A stretch of 64,000 nt of DNA from Spinacia oleracea (taxonomy: Eukaryota; Streptophyta; Magnoliopsida; Caryophyllales; Amaranthaceae): positions 17,694,001 to 17,758,000 of the forward strand of contig NC_079489.1 of NCBI RefSeq assembly GCF_020520425.1, written 5' to 3'. Position numbers and translations under genes: made by a program. Below the pieces are notes generated by a model. It worked only from the letters and a program-made list of their open reading frames with translations. It had not been told where the DNA came from and did no database searches. Positions 11,007 to 23,487 of this stretch are shown here, piece after piece; position 1 is the stretch's first letter; each line of letters begins with the position of its first letter.

Positions 11007-11759
11007 GTGCCTAGGGTCACATATTTACAACGAGTTTTCAAGTATTCAAAGTGAGTTTTTGAGAGAAAAATTCAGTCACACATTTGCCTAAAAGTGCCGA
11101 AAATAATAGTACCTTAAGGGCGATTCTAGTTGGTCAATCTTAAGGCGGATCCGGACGTGCTGTGGACTATCTACGGAGGGACGACACTTGGAGTCCTAAA
11201 GACTTGTTCTTGTTCGGTTCGGGCGCAGCTAGGGAAGGCACGCAACAAAGAGTATGCATCTAAACTATGCTAAATGATTATGTGTAAATAATATGTTTTC
11301 CTGGCTTTATGGTTTTTCCGCATGATTTATGAATTGTCATATGTATCATAACCTAACAAATGAACCAAGTTGCCAATATAAGAATCTCTTCCCCCTTTGG
11401 AATGATCAAAAAGAGGGGATGTGAAAAACGATATAAAGAAGGAAATAATGCAGAATAATATTACCCTCCCAAACAGTGAACCTCATTGCAGCTCAAGTCG
11501 GTCAACGAGTTGGACCGCACCCCTGCAAGCAAAACTTAGGCAAAAACAGCATATAAAACAAGAAATGTAAGTACCCTGCAAGTTAGTGAGATCAAACCAT
11601 CAGAACGTAGGAAAAGTGCGCTAATTAAAATTAGCCAAGATAAACCCGGCGCAGCAACACAAAACACAATGTTCAAGTTTCAAACACCAAACACCAAAAA
11701 AAAATATTGTTTTATAGGTAACAGGAAGGGGGGATTTTTGTAGTAAGGATTTGGCAGGA

Positions 11760-13334
11760 TCAGGGGTGAGGAGTGGCAGGATCATCTTCAGCAACTTCTT
11801 CAATATGGACCACCTCCTCCTGGATCATATCAGCTAACCTCTCTGTCATATCATTGAAGAATTGAGCTTGATCCACCTGCACCTGAACCATCAGCTCCTG
11901 AAGTGACTTGATTGAGGCTTGAATGACAATGTTGTCCTGCTGTAGCTGATCCACCTTGTCCATTAATAAGTTGAGTGTGGTGTCATGTGATGGTGCCGCA
12001 GACTGGGTTTCTCCATCCTTCTCTGAATCAGAGACATCAACATGGTACGCTGATGGAGGAACACCCTTGGAGGAGCTAGCAATGCGACGACTGCGCCTAA
12101 TAGGAGGGTTAGAAGCGGGTGAATGATGAAGAGACTGTGATTTTGCAGGAACCAGAGGGGGGGATCTTTCTTTAGGCCTCAAATCAACTGGCCCTCCCTC
12201 CGAGTTCCCTCCTTTGACCATACAAGGAAACACAGTCTCACCTTCTTCTTCGGACACATCGTCCTCTTCCTCTATCTCCTCACCTTCTTCTTCCTCAAGC
12301 TGAGCTTGGTCACCTGGTCCCATCTTCCCCACGCAGACAACACCATCTACGACCCTCAGACTAATCCCATTTAGACAGGCTCGAGACAGGATATGGGCTT
12401 GGGTAAGGGGCTCAGAGGTGTAAGAGGTAAGATCAACTCCCATTTTTCTCATGATAAAGGTGAGAAGAGACCCATAGCCAATGAAGTTATTTTGGGAAAT
12501 GCAGTGGGTGAGGTGGGCGATGAAAATAGCAAGAAAGTTAATTTGATGTTGATTTTCAAGGAGATAGATATAGATTAGATCGAGTCTGCTAGCTAAGGCC
12601 CGTTTGTCTGTACGAGGAACCAGACCCCTGCGGACCACATTGAATAGAACCTTTTGAAAAGGGGTGAGAGACGACTGGTTAAGGGCCTTTGGTACCTTCC
12701 CTGGTCCCCCAAAGTACGAGTAGACTTCTTTCATTGTAGTGCTCCCTAGTTCAATTTGACCCTTCCCCTTATAATACACTTCTTCCCCCAAAACAGGAAC
12801 CTTAAACCATGATCCCAAATTTTCAGCTGTAAACCTAATTTTTGTCCCATTGACACTGGACTGACAGACCCCTTCAGAATACACAAAATTCGAACAAAAT
12901 TCCCCCATAGCTTCTGGAAACATGCAGGTATTTGAACAGACTTCAAACAAAAACGTCCACCCCTGTGACTCTAGAAATTCCAATAGTTCGACAAACCCTA
13001 CTTCCCTACACCAAGCAAAATCGACACTTAACCCTTGAAGCATGCGATCATTAGGAAAGAAATGATACCTAGGTTCCTCTGGTTTGACTTTCTTCTCCAT
13101 CGGTGGTTGGAGTTCCCCCTGAGCAGGTGCTGGCTGCTCCTTCTTCACTAAGAACTTTCTTTTTGTAATCAATTTCGCAGCAGACTTGGAAGCTGGCTGC
13201 TTAGTTGGAGGTTTTGGGGCCATGTTATCAGTGGGTGGTGGTGGAATAGTTTGAAGGGGAATGGCGGTGATAATCAGAATTGAGGGAGAATGAGGGTTTG
13301 TGGAATTTGGAAAGGTGAGGCGGTAGAGGGTCAT
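11760..13334 (-). CDS. Element A third ORF, duplicate copy (plant transposon protein)
   Basis: A 524-residue open frame nearly identical to 23488-25062, with a few substitutions (for example Cys for Gly in the SNTGMF region and Ile for Thr near the C-terminus). See that entry for domains. It is still open, which fits a recent duplication. It is cut off from a complete element: upstream on the minus strand only the pol tail remains, so a 5' LTR, gag and most of pol are missing. Confidence 0.75.
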   Translation of the reverse strand: MTLYRLTFPNSTNPHSPSILIITAIPLQTIPPPPTDNMAPKPPTKQPASKSAAKLITKRKFLVKKEQPAPAQGELQPPMEKKVKPEEPRYHFFPNDRMLQGLSVDFAWCREVGFVELLEFLESQGWTFLFEVCSNTCMFPEAMGEFCSNFVYSEGVCQSSVNGTKIRFTAENLGSWFKVPVLGEEVYYKGKGQIELGSTTMKEVYSYFGGPGKVPKALNQSSLTPFQKVLFNVVRRGLVPRTDKRALASRLDLIYIYLLENQHQINFLAIFIAHLTHCISQNNFIGYGSLLTFIMRKMGVDLTSYTSEPLTQAHILSRACLNGISLRVVDGVVCVGKMGPGDQAQLEEEEGEEIEEEDDVSEEEGETVFPCMVKGGNSEGGPVDLRPKERSPPLVPAKSQSLHHSPASNPPIRRSRRIASSSKGVPPSAYHVDVSDSEKDGETQSAAPSHDTTLNLLMDKVDQLQQDNIVIQASIKSLQELMVQVQVDQAQFFNDMTERLADMIQEEVVHIEEVAEDDPATPHP

Positions 13335-13801
13335 AATTATATAGGAGAGGTGGTTGACGAGAAATGAGGAGTGATAAGGATGAGGGTTTGAATTTCAAAA
13401 TTCCGGGAAGTGTGAGGGGTTTGATCTGATGCTGCTTAACTTTATAGGCGAAGAATTTGGAATGTGAAGGGTTTTGGTGTTGGGAATTGGTGTGTGTGGG
13501 AAGCGTGTGTAAGTGAACAAAATGAAAAGTCATGCATGCACCGGGTTCATATGATTCATTGAACCAAAAATATGCTTTCCATTCTTTTTTTATTTTCCCA
13601 CACTAATGCAAAATAAATACAAGTCAAGTGATTAGTGTAATTACCTTAGTGATGCACAGACGTGACTGTGGTAATACACAGCTGGGTTTTGCAACAAGAT
13701 TGTATTTGTTAGTCCATTCAAGAATATTTAAACATAATAAAAACCTTTTTTTTTTTTTAAATCATTCAAGTAAGGTTAGAGAAACATATTGGCTCAAAGT
13801 A

Positions 13802-14295
13802 TCACTTAATTTTAATCATACCAAGTTCTAACCTCAGTTTGTCGTGTCTGTCCCTATTCAAGGGTTTTGTTAAGATGTCAGCTACTTGGTCTTCAGTGGG
13901 ACAGAATTCAAGTTTTACCAATTCCTTTTCGACATAATCTTTTAGAAAGTGATGCCTGATATGTATGTGCTTGACCCTTGAATGATGAACCGGATCTTTG
14001 GATATACAGATGGCACTTGTGTTGTCACATAGTATGGGAACACACTTTAGTTTCATGCCAAAGTCCCTTAGTTGTTGCTTGATCCATAACATTTGGGAAC
14101 AACATGATGCAGCTGCAACATATTCGGCTTCTGTTGTAGATAGAGCAACTGTGTTCTGTTTCTTAGATGCCCATGAGACTGCACATGCTCCAAGGAACTG
14201 GACCATTCCTGATGTGCTTTTCCTGTTAACTAGATCACCTGCATAATCAGCATCTGTGTACCCTTTGAGGTCAAAATGATCATAGTTAGGATACC
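13802..14295 (-). pseudogene. Element A pol fragment (RNase H tail only)
   Basis: Encodes roughly the last 165 residues of A pol: YTDADYAGD at the break, [25 protein letters not shown] and the C-terminal ADILTKPLN. It ends at the duplication break at 14295, so the protease, integrase and reverse transcriptase parts are absent. The intact counterpart is 25530-26023. Confidence 0.9.
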
Positions 14296-16879
14296 GAACC
14301 CAGAATTCTCAAATTCGAAGCCTAACTATGACTTTTCGAAGGTTTTAGTTTTTCGAATGCAAAATTTCGTAAATTTAAGATGTTAAATTAAATATTTGCG
14401 ATTCTTGTTGATAAATCTTGAATTTTTGATTGACCTACTGTATATGTTTAACAAGTTTGAATGCCTAGCCTTGTTAATTATGCAATCTAATTTGTAATTA
14501 TGATTAATTTGTTGAAAATTAGAATAATTTAGAATTAATTTGATTTTCATAATTAATTATAATTTAATTAGATACCTTTGATTAAAAACCACCATAAAAA
14601 TTGTAAATTTATGATAAATTTTAAATTTTTATGACCTAGACTTGAATCCATGTTAATCGGAAGTCAATTGAATAATAAATTTTCGATTTTTCGCCCTAAA
14701 ATTATGAAATTAATATTATTTATTAATTTGTCATTAATTTTAAATATAAATTTTTTTAAAAAATTTTTTATGCGATTCGTTCATATAACTTGCACGCACA
14801 AAGCAATGGACGCTACGTGTTACCCTTAAGGGGTGTTGTATAGTGCGGGCATGTGACGACGAGCAAGGGAGCTCGTCGCCCATGCGGCACGAATGCAATG
14901 AGCAAGGCCATGGTGCACGAGCACAAGGCAGCAGCCCTGCCTTGTGTCGTGGGCTATGAGCAATGGACGAATGGGCGAGGGCGAATGCAAGGCACAGCAG
15001 TCGCGTGTGGGCAGCAAGCGAGCTGCGCCACAACGCGCACTGCCTCGCGCAAGCGCGCGCAGCCTCGCGCGCAGCGAGCGCAAGCTCGCGTGCCACGAGT
15101 GCGGCGCCCAGCGTCGATGCCTCGCGCAACGAGCGCTGGCTCGCACAAAGCAAGCGCTGGCGAGCGCGCGCAGCGAGCGCTGGCTCGCATCAAGCGAGCG
15201 CTGGCGAGCGCGCGCAGCGAGTGCTGGCTCGCATCAAACGAGCGCTGGCGAGCGAACGCAGCGAGCGATGGCTCGCGTGCATCGAGCGCTGGCGCGCGCG
15301 TAGCGAGCACCAGCTCGCGTGATGCTTTGCGAAGGAAAGCAGCAGCAGCTATGCGACGCAGCGCATGGGCTGCGCGCACATGGCCAGCGATGGCTGTGTG
15401 CGTGTGGCCCATGGGCGTGCGATGCGTTAGGTTGTTGCGTTGCGATTAGATCGTTTTGAAATTTTAATTTGAAATTTTCAGTTTACGTAATTTTAATTAA
15501 TTTTAAAATTAATAATTTAAATTATTTTCTTGGATTTTAATTTTGAATATTGTAATTATAATAAATTTTATTTATTCTAATTATTTTACTAAAATTAAAA
15601 TCATGAATTAATTTAAATACGACTGAAATTAAATTAAACTTTTTGGATTCAATTATAAATTTATATGAGCTTTAAATTTTAATTAAATTTGTATGTTTCC
15701 GGTTAGACTAGAAATACATTTTTATGTTTAAAATTAGTAAAGCATATGAATTTATTGGTTTAAGTGGGAGCCCTTTTAGTCATAAACTCTTGATTAGGTC
15801 TACAAATCCTTAAGGTTAAAACAACTTGATTAGAGTTAATAAGGACTGAATAATTGGTAGATTATTGGTGCCCTTGATTAATTGCTGCAAATGTTTACGT
15901 GATGCATAATGTGTTTTACTAACCAGCTATGTGGGCCATTCATAATAATGAATGGGTGAATGGTATATATTGTATATGTACTGTTTTGCAGGTTATGAAG
16001 TGACTAGTATGGCCCAAATAGGATAGAAAATATGGTCTGCTTACCATTAATTTGAATGTAATTGGTCTAAAGTACCAAAGTTGTTTTTCAATTCAAATAT
16101 GGTCTGCGTACCATCAAATAGTTGTAATTAGTTATAGCTTATCCTATTTGAAGAAAATGGTGCCTCCCACGGAGATTTTCAAGACGGACTTTGAAGTTAA
16201 AGCTTCAAGATGAAGTCGGGCCATACTAGATCACATTTATCTTATGCATGTTTTAAGTTATTTATTGCTTTTAAATATGTCTTAAAATGCATGAGATCAA
16301 AAGCTTGATTATGTTTCATGATTAAGGATTTTAGTTCACTTAAAATCTAACCAACATAGTAAGAGCCTTAAGTTCCAAACTTAAAAATTGAGTTAAAAGG
16401 TGCCATGCCAAAATATACACTTGCTTGGATATCCTTTACATCAATCTAGTAATAGTTTTCGCTCAGCGAGGTGTTACTTATTGGTCCTAAAGGGGCAAGG
16501 TACACAAATAATTGTGAGTACATGTTAGTTTTGGTGAAACTCAACGATATAAGTAAGGAGTCCTTTTATGTCGTGGCAAAATCGATAGGTTTACCTAATA
16601 AGTTCTTAGACGTACCTATCAACCAAGAATAGTTTCTAGACTATTAGCAAAAGGCTTTTGCTTACCTAAGATGTTTTAGGATTAAGTCGACAAACTGTGC
16701 TTAGTTCTTCAATGATTTTAGGATCTTGGAATCATTTTATTCACACCTGCCGGAACACATAACTTGAATAAAATGCTTAATAAACATTGAATTATGCATG
16801 TATGCTAGAATTTAAGTTTATTAAGAGAAACTGTGAATGGTTATTTATTTGTTTATTCTTTTCAATTGTAGTTTTAAAT
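14296..16879 (+). other. Long leader region of element B
   Basis: About 2.6 kb without a credible ORF: AT-rich (14296-14800 and 15440-15740), with a very GC-rich repeat block between them (about 14850-15430). It is followed by mixed sequence containing the near-repeated phrase ATGGTCTGC(T/G)TACCAT (16033 and 16098). Placed between the break and gag it is most likely the B 5' leader, but part could be another insertion. Frames in the GC block are compositional. Confidence 0.5.
15131..15320. repeat. GC-rich 44-bp tandem repeat in the B leader
   Basis: Units start at 15131, 15175, 15219, 15263 and about 15305 with GAGCGCTGGCTCGCATCAA followed by GCGAGCGCTGGCGAGCGCG. Words such as CGAGCGCTGGCTCG are self-complementary, so transcripts would fold strongly. 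Similar degenerate words extend left to about 15000. Confidence 0.85.
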
Positions 16880-19800
16880 ATGGCAAACAACAATTCATTC
16901 AACATTCGATCAATTCTCGAAAAGGAGAAGTTGAACGGGAAAAACTTCCTTGACTGGCAAAGGAACTTGCAAATAGTTCTTATGCAGGAAGAAAAGGAGT
17001 ATGTCCTAGAAGAGGCGATGCCCGAAGCCGCAGGCGACGGGGTCACTCAGGCAGCCCTCAATCGTTGGATTGATGCAAACAAGGATGTAAAATGTCTAAT
17101 GCTCGCCACCATTAGTGCGGATCTACAGAAAACGTTCATCAACTCAGATGCTTTCACAATCATCAGTGAGTTGAAGAACATGTTCCAAGATCTGGCTCGA
17201 GTCGAAAGATTCGAGACTCATAGGCAAATTCTTGAGACCAAGCTTAAGAAAGGCGAGCCCGTAAGTCCACATGTTCTCAAAATGATTGGACTCATTGAGA
17301 ATATGAGTCGGCTGGATCAGCAATTTTCTCAGGAAATGGCTATAGAAACCATCCTCCATTCTCTTCATAGCGGGTATGATTAGTTCAAACTGAACTACAG
17401 TATGAATAGTCTGGACAAAACGCTCACTGAGCTTCACGGTATGCTGAAGACCGCTGAAAAGACGCTCAAAAGTGATAAGCAGGATGTGCTTATGGTGCGT
17501 GGGGGCAAGTTCAAGAAATCTGGAAAGAAGAGGAATGCTAAGAAAGGTGGCAACAAGGCCAGCCCAACTAAGCAAACTGGCGCCAAATCTGTAAAGAGGA
17601 AGGTCAGTCAACCCACTTCTGAATCCGAATGCTTCTACTGCAAGAAGAAGGGGCATTGGAAGAGAGATTGCTTGAAGCTAAAGGAAGATCAGAAGAACGG
17701 AACAGTCGTTCCATCTTCAGGTATTTTCGTTATAGACTGTATACTTGCTAATTCAACTTCTTGGGTATTAGATACAGGTTGTGGCTCACACTTATGTTCC
17801 AATCCACAGGGACTAAGAAGAAGTAGAAAGTTAAGCAAGGGTGAATTCGACCTACGAGTGGGAAATGGAGCACGGATTGCTGCATTAGCTGTAGGAACTT
17901 ACTATTTGTCGTTGCCCTCCGGGCTAGTTTTGGAACTGGAAGAGTGTTTCCATGTTCCAAGTCTTACTAAAAACATCATCTCAGTTTCTTGCTTAGATGC
18001 TAAGGGATTTTCCTTTTTAATAAAAGACAATAGTTGTTCGTTTTATTTTAAAGAGATGTTTTATGGATCTGCTAGATTAGTCAATGGACTTTATTTATTA
18101 GATCACGGCAAACAAGTATATAACATAAATACCAAAAAGGCCAAAAAGGATGATTCAGATCTCACCTATCTGTGACATTGTCGATTAGGCCATATAAACT
18201 TGAAAAGCTTAGAAAGACTTCAAAAGGAAGGAATTCTAGAACCATTTGACTTAGAGGATTATGGTAAATGCGAATCATGTTTACTTGGCAAAATGACAAA
18301 GCAACCTTTCTCTAAAGTTGGAGAAAGAGCAAATGAACTATTGGGTTTAATCCATACAGATGTATGTGGACCAATGAGTACAAATGCTAGAGGTGGTTTC
18401 AGCTACTTTATCACTTTCACTGATGACTTCAGTAGATATGGTTATGTCTACCTAATGAAGCATAAGTCTGAATCCTTTGACAAATTCAAGGAATTTCAGA
18501 GTGAAGTAGAGAATCAATTAGGCAAGAAGATTAAGGCACTGCGGTCTGATAGAGGCGGTGAATATCTGAGCTATGAATTTGATGACCATCTGAAAGAATG
18601 TGGAATTCTATCAGAATTGACTCCTCCTGGAACACCACAATGGAACGGTGTGTCGGAATGAAGGAACAGAACCTTGCTAGACATGGTCAGGTCAATGATG
18701 GGTCAGGCCAAACTTCCATTAGAATTTTGGGGACATGCACTAAATACAGCTGCACTCACTATAAATAGAGCTCCGTCTAAAGCTGTCGAAAAGACTCCAT
18801 ATGAGTTATGGTTTGGAAAGCCTCCAAATGTGTCTTTTCTAAAGATTTGGGGATGTGAAGTATACGTCAAACGATTAATTTCAGACAAACTTCATCCAAA
18901 ATCTGACAAATGTATCCTTGTGGGCTATCCAAAGGAAACAAAGGGGTATTACTTCTACAATACATCTGAGAACAAGGTGTTTGTTGCTCGAGATGGTGTC
19001 TTTTTGGAGAAAGATCACATTTCCAAAATGACAAGTGGGAGAAAAGTAGACCTCGAAGAAATTCGAGTCGAACAACAAACTCTAGAGAATGCTCAAGATG
19101 ACATTCAGGATGAAACTCAGAGATCTTTAGAAGAATCTGGTGAGAATCATGGTCAATCTAGAAATGTTACCCCTCGTAGATCGCAAAGATATAGATCTCA
19201 ACCGGAAAGGTACTTAGGTATTTTGACGAACGAGAGCTACGACGTTCTATTACTTGAAAGTGATGAACCTGCGACTTACAAACAAGCTATGACGAGCCCT
19301 AGCTCCAAGCAATGGCAAGAAGCCATGCAATCTGAATTAGACTCCATGTCTGAAAACCAAGTATGGGATTTGGTCGATTTGCCAGATGGCTACCAAGCCA
19401 TTGGAAGCAAATGGGTTTTCAAACTGAAAAAGGACAAGGATGGGAAACTTGAAGTTTTCAAAGCTAGATTGGTTGCAAAAGGTTACAGGCAAGTCCACGG
19501 TGTGGATTACGATGAAACCTTTTCACCAGTTGCAATGCTAAAGTCTATTCGGATAATGTTAGCAATCGCTGCATATTACGATTACGAAATATGGCAGATG
19601 GATGTCAAAACTACTTTCTTAAACGGCGTTTTAACAGAAACTGTGTTTATGACACAGCCTGAAGGTTTTGAGGATCCAAAGAATGCTAAAAAGGTATGCA
19701 AGCTAAAGAAGTCAATCTACGGATTGAAGCAGGCATCCAGGAGCTGGAATATACGTTTTGATGAAGCAGTCAGTGACTTTGGTTTCATCAAGAACGCAGA

Positions 19801-20845
19801 CGAATCTTGTGTATACAAGAAGGTCAGTGGGAGCAAAATTGCTTTCCTAGTATTGTATGTCGACGACATATTACTTATCGGAAATGACATTCCTATGTTG
19901 AACTCTGTCAAGATTTGGCTTGGGAAATGTTTTTCGATGAAAGATCTAGGAGAAGCACAATACATATTGGGCATCAAGATTTACAGAGATAGATCTAAAA
20001 AGATGATTGGACTTAGTCAAAGCACTTATTTCAATAAGGTGCTTGATAGGTTCAAGATGGCGGACTCCAAGCGAGGCTACCTACCCATGTCTCATGGAAT
20101 GACTCTAAGCAAGAATCAGTGCCCAAAAACACTTGATGAGCGTAGACGAATGAATGGGATTCCATATGCATCATTGATTGGTTCAATAATGTATGCTATG
20201 ATATGTACACGCCCGGATGTTGCGTACGCACTCAGTGCTACGAGCAGATACCAGTCAGACCCAGGAGAGGCGCATTGGACTGCTGCCAAGAATACTCTGA
20301 AGTACCTGAAAAGGCACAAAGATGACTTCCTGGTCTATGGTGGAGATGATGAATTAATTGTTAAAGGCTATACGGACGCAAGTTTCCAAACCGACAAAGA
20401 TGATTTCAGATCACAGTCTGGGTTTGTCTTCTGCCTCAACGGAGGAGCAGTAAGCTGGAAAAGTGCTAAGCAAAGCACCATTGCGGATTCTACAACTGAA
20501 GCGGAGTACATTGCTGCACATGAAGCAGCAAAGGAAGCTATATGGCTAAGGAAGTTCATAGGTGAACTTGGTGTAGTCCCCTCCATTAAAGGACCAATAG
20601 CCCTGTATTGTGATAATAACGGAGCTATTGCACAGGCAAAGGAGCCTAGACACCACCAGAGAGTCAAGCATGTACTTCGTAGATTTCACCTTCTACGAGA
20701 GTTCGTTGAAAGAAAAGAAGTCGAGATAAGCAAAATTGGAACTGATGACAACATATCAGATCCATTGACTAAACCTCTGCCGCAGGCGAAGCACAACTCG
20801 CACACTGCAGCTATGGGAATCAAGCATATTGGAGAATGGCTTTGA
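16880..20845 (+). pseudogene. Element B gag-pol polyprotein, three premature stops
   Basis: One continuous frame of 1321 sense codons from ATG 16880 (ANNNSFNIRSILEKEKLNG) to TGA after IGEWL, interrupted by TAG at 17381-17383 and TGA at 18173-18175 and 18659-18661. In order: copia gag; zinc knuckle CFYCKKKGHWKRDC near residue 251; protease with LDTGCGSH near 296; GAG-preintegrase (CRLGHINL); integrase core with HTDVCGPM, RSDRGGEY and the catalytic Glu in GVSE, directly before the third stop; reverse transcriptase with LYVDDILL near 993; RNase H with KGYTDASF and STTEAEYIA. All three stops look like single transitions (CAG to TAG, TGG to TGA, CGA to TGA), as expected from decay of methylated cytosines. 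The rest of the frame is intact, so loss of function is recent. Confidence 0.93.
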
Positions 20846-21710
20846 TGTCCCTGTTTAATGTTTTAAAGTTTTAGAGTTTAAATCTTTGTAAAACATTATT
20901 GGTTAATCATTCACAATAAATGAAAAGAATTCATTTTTCCATTTAATTTGTGGTTTATTAAATGATGAGTCCCCTCAATTTGACGATATATTCAAGATAG
21001 ACTGTCAGGACCAGTCCTGTGACTAAGAAATGTCTATCAAGTGAACTTGAATGTCAAAGGTTGAAAATGGTCCCTAGTCGGAGTTTTCTATAAAATTGGA
21101 CGCATAGAAAACGTTAGACGATTAGAATGCAAGATGACTAGTAGTTCTGTTTCTTGAACTATGTGGACATGACAATGTCATAATCATTTGCATAGATACT
21201 TACTTTGTGAAGACTAGTATCGGACAAGACCTATGAAACTTTACTGTAAGAGATGAAAATCTGTCATAAGTAAATTTCATTAAAATTATTAGACACTAAA
21301 TCCTCAATACCTGAGTGATTTGAGATTACTTGTTTGAGAACTGGTTACTTTGACGTTGACCAACCGTCGCACCGTAAAAGGAGGCTATAAAGGCAACGCT
21401 CAGGTAATCACCTATCAAACGAAGTCTAATCTCAAGATCACAAGATTGGGATTGTCCTCCCATAAATCGGGATGAGATGCTTAAAAGTTGTACAAGGCCA
21501 CTCGGAGAGCTAGAAACTGTGAAATGCATGGCCGTGCTCGGATGAATCATAGGCTATGATTATCTGTTTATTTGATCAGTTGAACTCTGAAACCGAGGAA
21601 CACCTCTGGACATAATAAGGATGACAACTCTTACCTTATGTTCAAGAGCAAGCATCGAGCGACAAAGGAATTAGGAAATGCACACTTGTCCCTAAGGACA
21701 AGTGGGAGAC
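20846..21710 (+). other. Element B 3' untranslated region and polypurine tract
   Basis: 865 bp without a credible ORF between pol and the 3' LTR. It ends in GGACAAGTGGGAGAC, a copia-type polypurine tract at 21697-21710 directly abutting the LTR. Confidence 0.75.
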
Positions 21711-23085
21711 TGAAGGAAATAATGCCCTTGGTCCAAGTATGCATTCTATGTTAAGTCTAATAAATACGGTTCAGTATTAATTAACAAGTTAATAATTCAG
21801 TGAGATCAAGTGAGCTGAATGCCTAGCTAGAGGCCGCTTCAGTTCAAGTGGAATTAATGATATTAATCCACAGCTTACTCTTGACTGAACCCGTAGGGTC
21901 ACACAAATAGTACGTAAACGGATCAAGTATTTAATGGCATTAAATACTCCATCTATGGATATTCGGAATCGACGGATCTTGGTTTCAGTGGAAGCTGAGA
22001 TCGTCACAGGCAAGAAATGAATACTCCGGAAACGATGATATTGCCGGAAACGGAAATATGGATCGTATCGGAAATATAAATATTATCCAAGTCGTAGATG
22101 TTGCCGGAAACGGAAACATGGTACGTATCGGAAAATATTATCGGAAATGGAAATATTGCCGGAATCGGAAATATTGCCGGAAACGGAAATATTGTCAGCA
22201 TCGGAAATATTATCGGAATCGGAAAATAATTCCGGAAACGGAAATATTAAATATTTGTTCGAAACGGAAATTAATTCCGGAATCGGAAATATTAAATATT
22301 GTTCGTATCGGAAATGAATTCCGGAATCGAGAATTTAATCGGAAGCGTATCGAACGAATTAGCATCGGACGAGGCCTGCCAGACGAAGGCCCAGCACGAA
22401 GTCGGGCCATCGCCCAGCAAGCCAAGCGCAACAACCACACGCCAAGCATACAACCAGGCCCAGCGCAAAAGCCAGGCCCAGCCGAAGCTTGGGCGCGCGC
22501 GCGGGGCTGCGACGAGTGGGCTGGCGCTGTGCGTGGGCCGCAAGGCCTGCGTGCGGTGCTAGCGTATTACTCGAAGTGTGTTACTCGAATCCTAAGGCTA
22601 CCGGGATTTGTCATATGATTAAATCTAATCCTAAAAGATTTAGTTTATTTAATTAGAGTCCTAGTAGGATTATAATTAAATAAATTAGTATCCTAATAGG
22701 ATTCCAAATCCTTTTCCATAACTCTATAAATAGGTGCCTAGGGTCACATATTTACAACGAGTTTTCAAGTATTCAAAGTGAGTTTTTGAGAGAAAAATTC
22801 AGTCACACATTTGCCTAAAAGTGCCGAAAATAATAGTACCTTAAGGGCGATTCTAGTTGGTCAATCTTAAGGCGGATCCGGACGTGCTGTGGACTATCTA
22901 CGGAGGGACGACACTTGGAGTCCTAAAGACTTGTTCTTGTTCGGTTCGGGCGCAGCTAGGGAAGGCACGCAACAAAGAGTATGCATCTAAACTATGCTAA
23001 ATGATTATGTGTAAATAATATGTTTTCCTGACTTTATGGTTTTTCCGCATGATTTATGAATTGTCATATGTATCATAACCTAACA
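21711..23085 (+). repeat. B-family LTR, copy b (3' LTR of element B)
   Basis: 1375 bp, TGAAGGAAATAAT to ATAACCTAACA, preceded by the B polypurine tract and followed by AATGA (23086-23090) and element A sequence. It carries the CGGAAAT array (22014-22343), a GC-rich block and TATA box (22724-22733) as in copy a. Confidence 0.95.
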
Positions 23086-23090
23086 AATGA

Positions 23091-23487
23091 ACCAAGTTGC
23101 CAATATAAGAATCTCTTCCCCCTTTGGAATAATCAAAAAGAGGGGATGTGAAAAACGATATAAAGAAGGAAATAATGCAGAATAATATTACCCTCCCAAA
23201 CAGTGAACCTCATTGCAGCTCAAGTCGGTCAACGAGTTGGACCGCACCCCTGCAAGCAAAACTTAGGCAAAAACAGCATATAAAACAAGAAATGTAAGTA
23301 CCCTGCAAGTTAGTGAGATCAAACCATCAGAACGTAGGAAAAGTGCGCTAATTAAAATTAGCCAAGATAAACCCGTCGCAGCAACACAAAACACAATGTT
23401 CAAGTTTCAAACACCAAACACCAAAAAAAAAATATTGTTTTATAGGTAACAGGAAGGGGGGATTTTTGTAGTAAGGATTTGGCAGGA
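23091..23487 (-). other. Element A sequence downstream of its third ORF
   Basis: About 400 bp of A-internal sequence with no ORF, continuous before the B insertion with 9862-9978 and the polypurine tract. It includes the CCCCCTTT and AAAAGAGGGG words seen also at 11390-11420. Confidence 0.6.

Larger units (their letters stand above)
9984..11358 (+). repeat. B-family LTR, copy a (solo-like)
   Basis: 1375 bp from TGAAGGAAATAATGCCC to CATAACCTAACA, flanked on both sides by AATGA (9979-9983, 11359-11363). Element A sequence lies immediately outside both borders, so this copy looks like a solo LTR and not the 5' LTR of the B body at 14296. It holds a CGGAAAT-rich array (about 10287-10615), a GC-rich block (10620-10840) and a TATA box CTATAAATAG (10997-11006). 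By eye it differs from copy b at about nine positions. Confidence 0.9.
11359..14295 (-). repeat. Duplicated segment of element A (second copy 23086-26023)
   Basis: From AATGAACCAAG to GTTAGGATACC this segment matches 23086-26023 almost base for base; I noted about seventeen differences by eye. It includes the A downstream region, the whole third ORF and the end of pol. Homology stops at 14295 inside the RNase H coding region, where unrelated sequence (GAACCCAGAATTC) begins. Together with LTR copy a the duplication is about 4.3 kb. Confidence 0.92.
14296..23085 (+). mobile_element. Ty1/copia element B, plus strand, 5'-truncated
   Basis: Body of a second copia element: leader (14296-16879), gag-pol in one frame (16880-20845), 3' untranslated region, polypurine tract and 3' LTR (21711-23085), followed by the target duplication AATGA. 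The 5' LTR and primer-binding site are missing; sequence joins directly to a broken copy of element A pol at 14295/14296. The polyprotein has three in-frame stops, so the copy is dead in cis. The lineage was not assigned; the long LTR and single-frame gag-pol would suit a Tork/Angela-like group. Confidence 0.85.

Noticed and set aside
9984..11358. LTR copy a as the original 5' LTR of element B
   Set aside because: It is followed by the target duplication AATGA and element A sequence, not by a primer-binding site and the B leader.
14853..15449. Several long Ala/Arg-rich open frames on both strands
   Set aside because: They arise from the GC-rich 44-bp repeat, which lacks stops in all frames. 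Overlapping frames on both strands look equally protein-like and none resembles a known domain.
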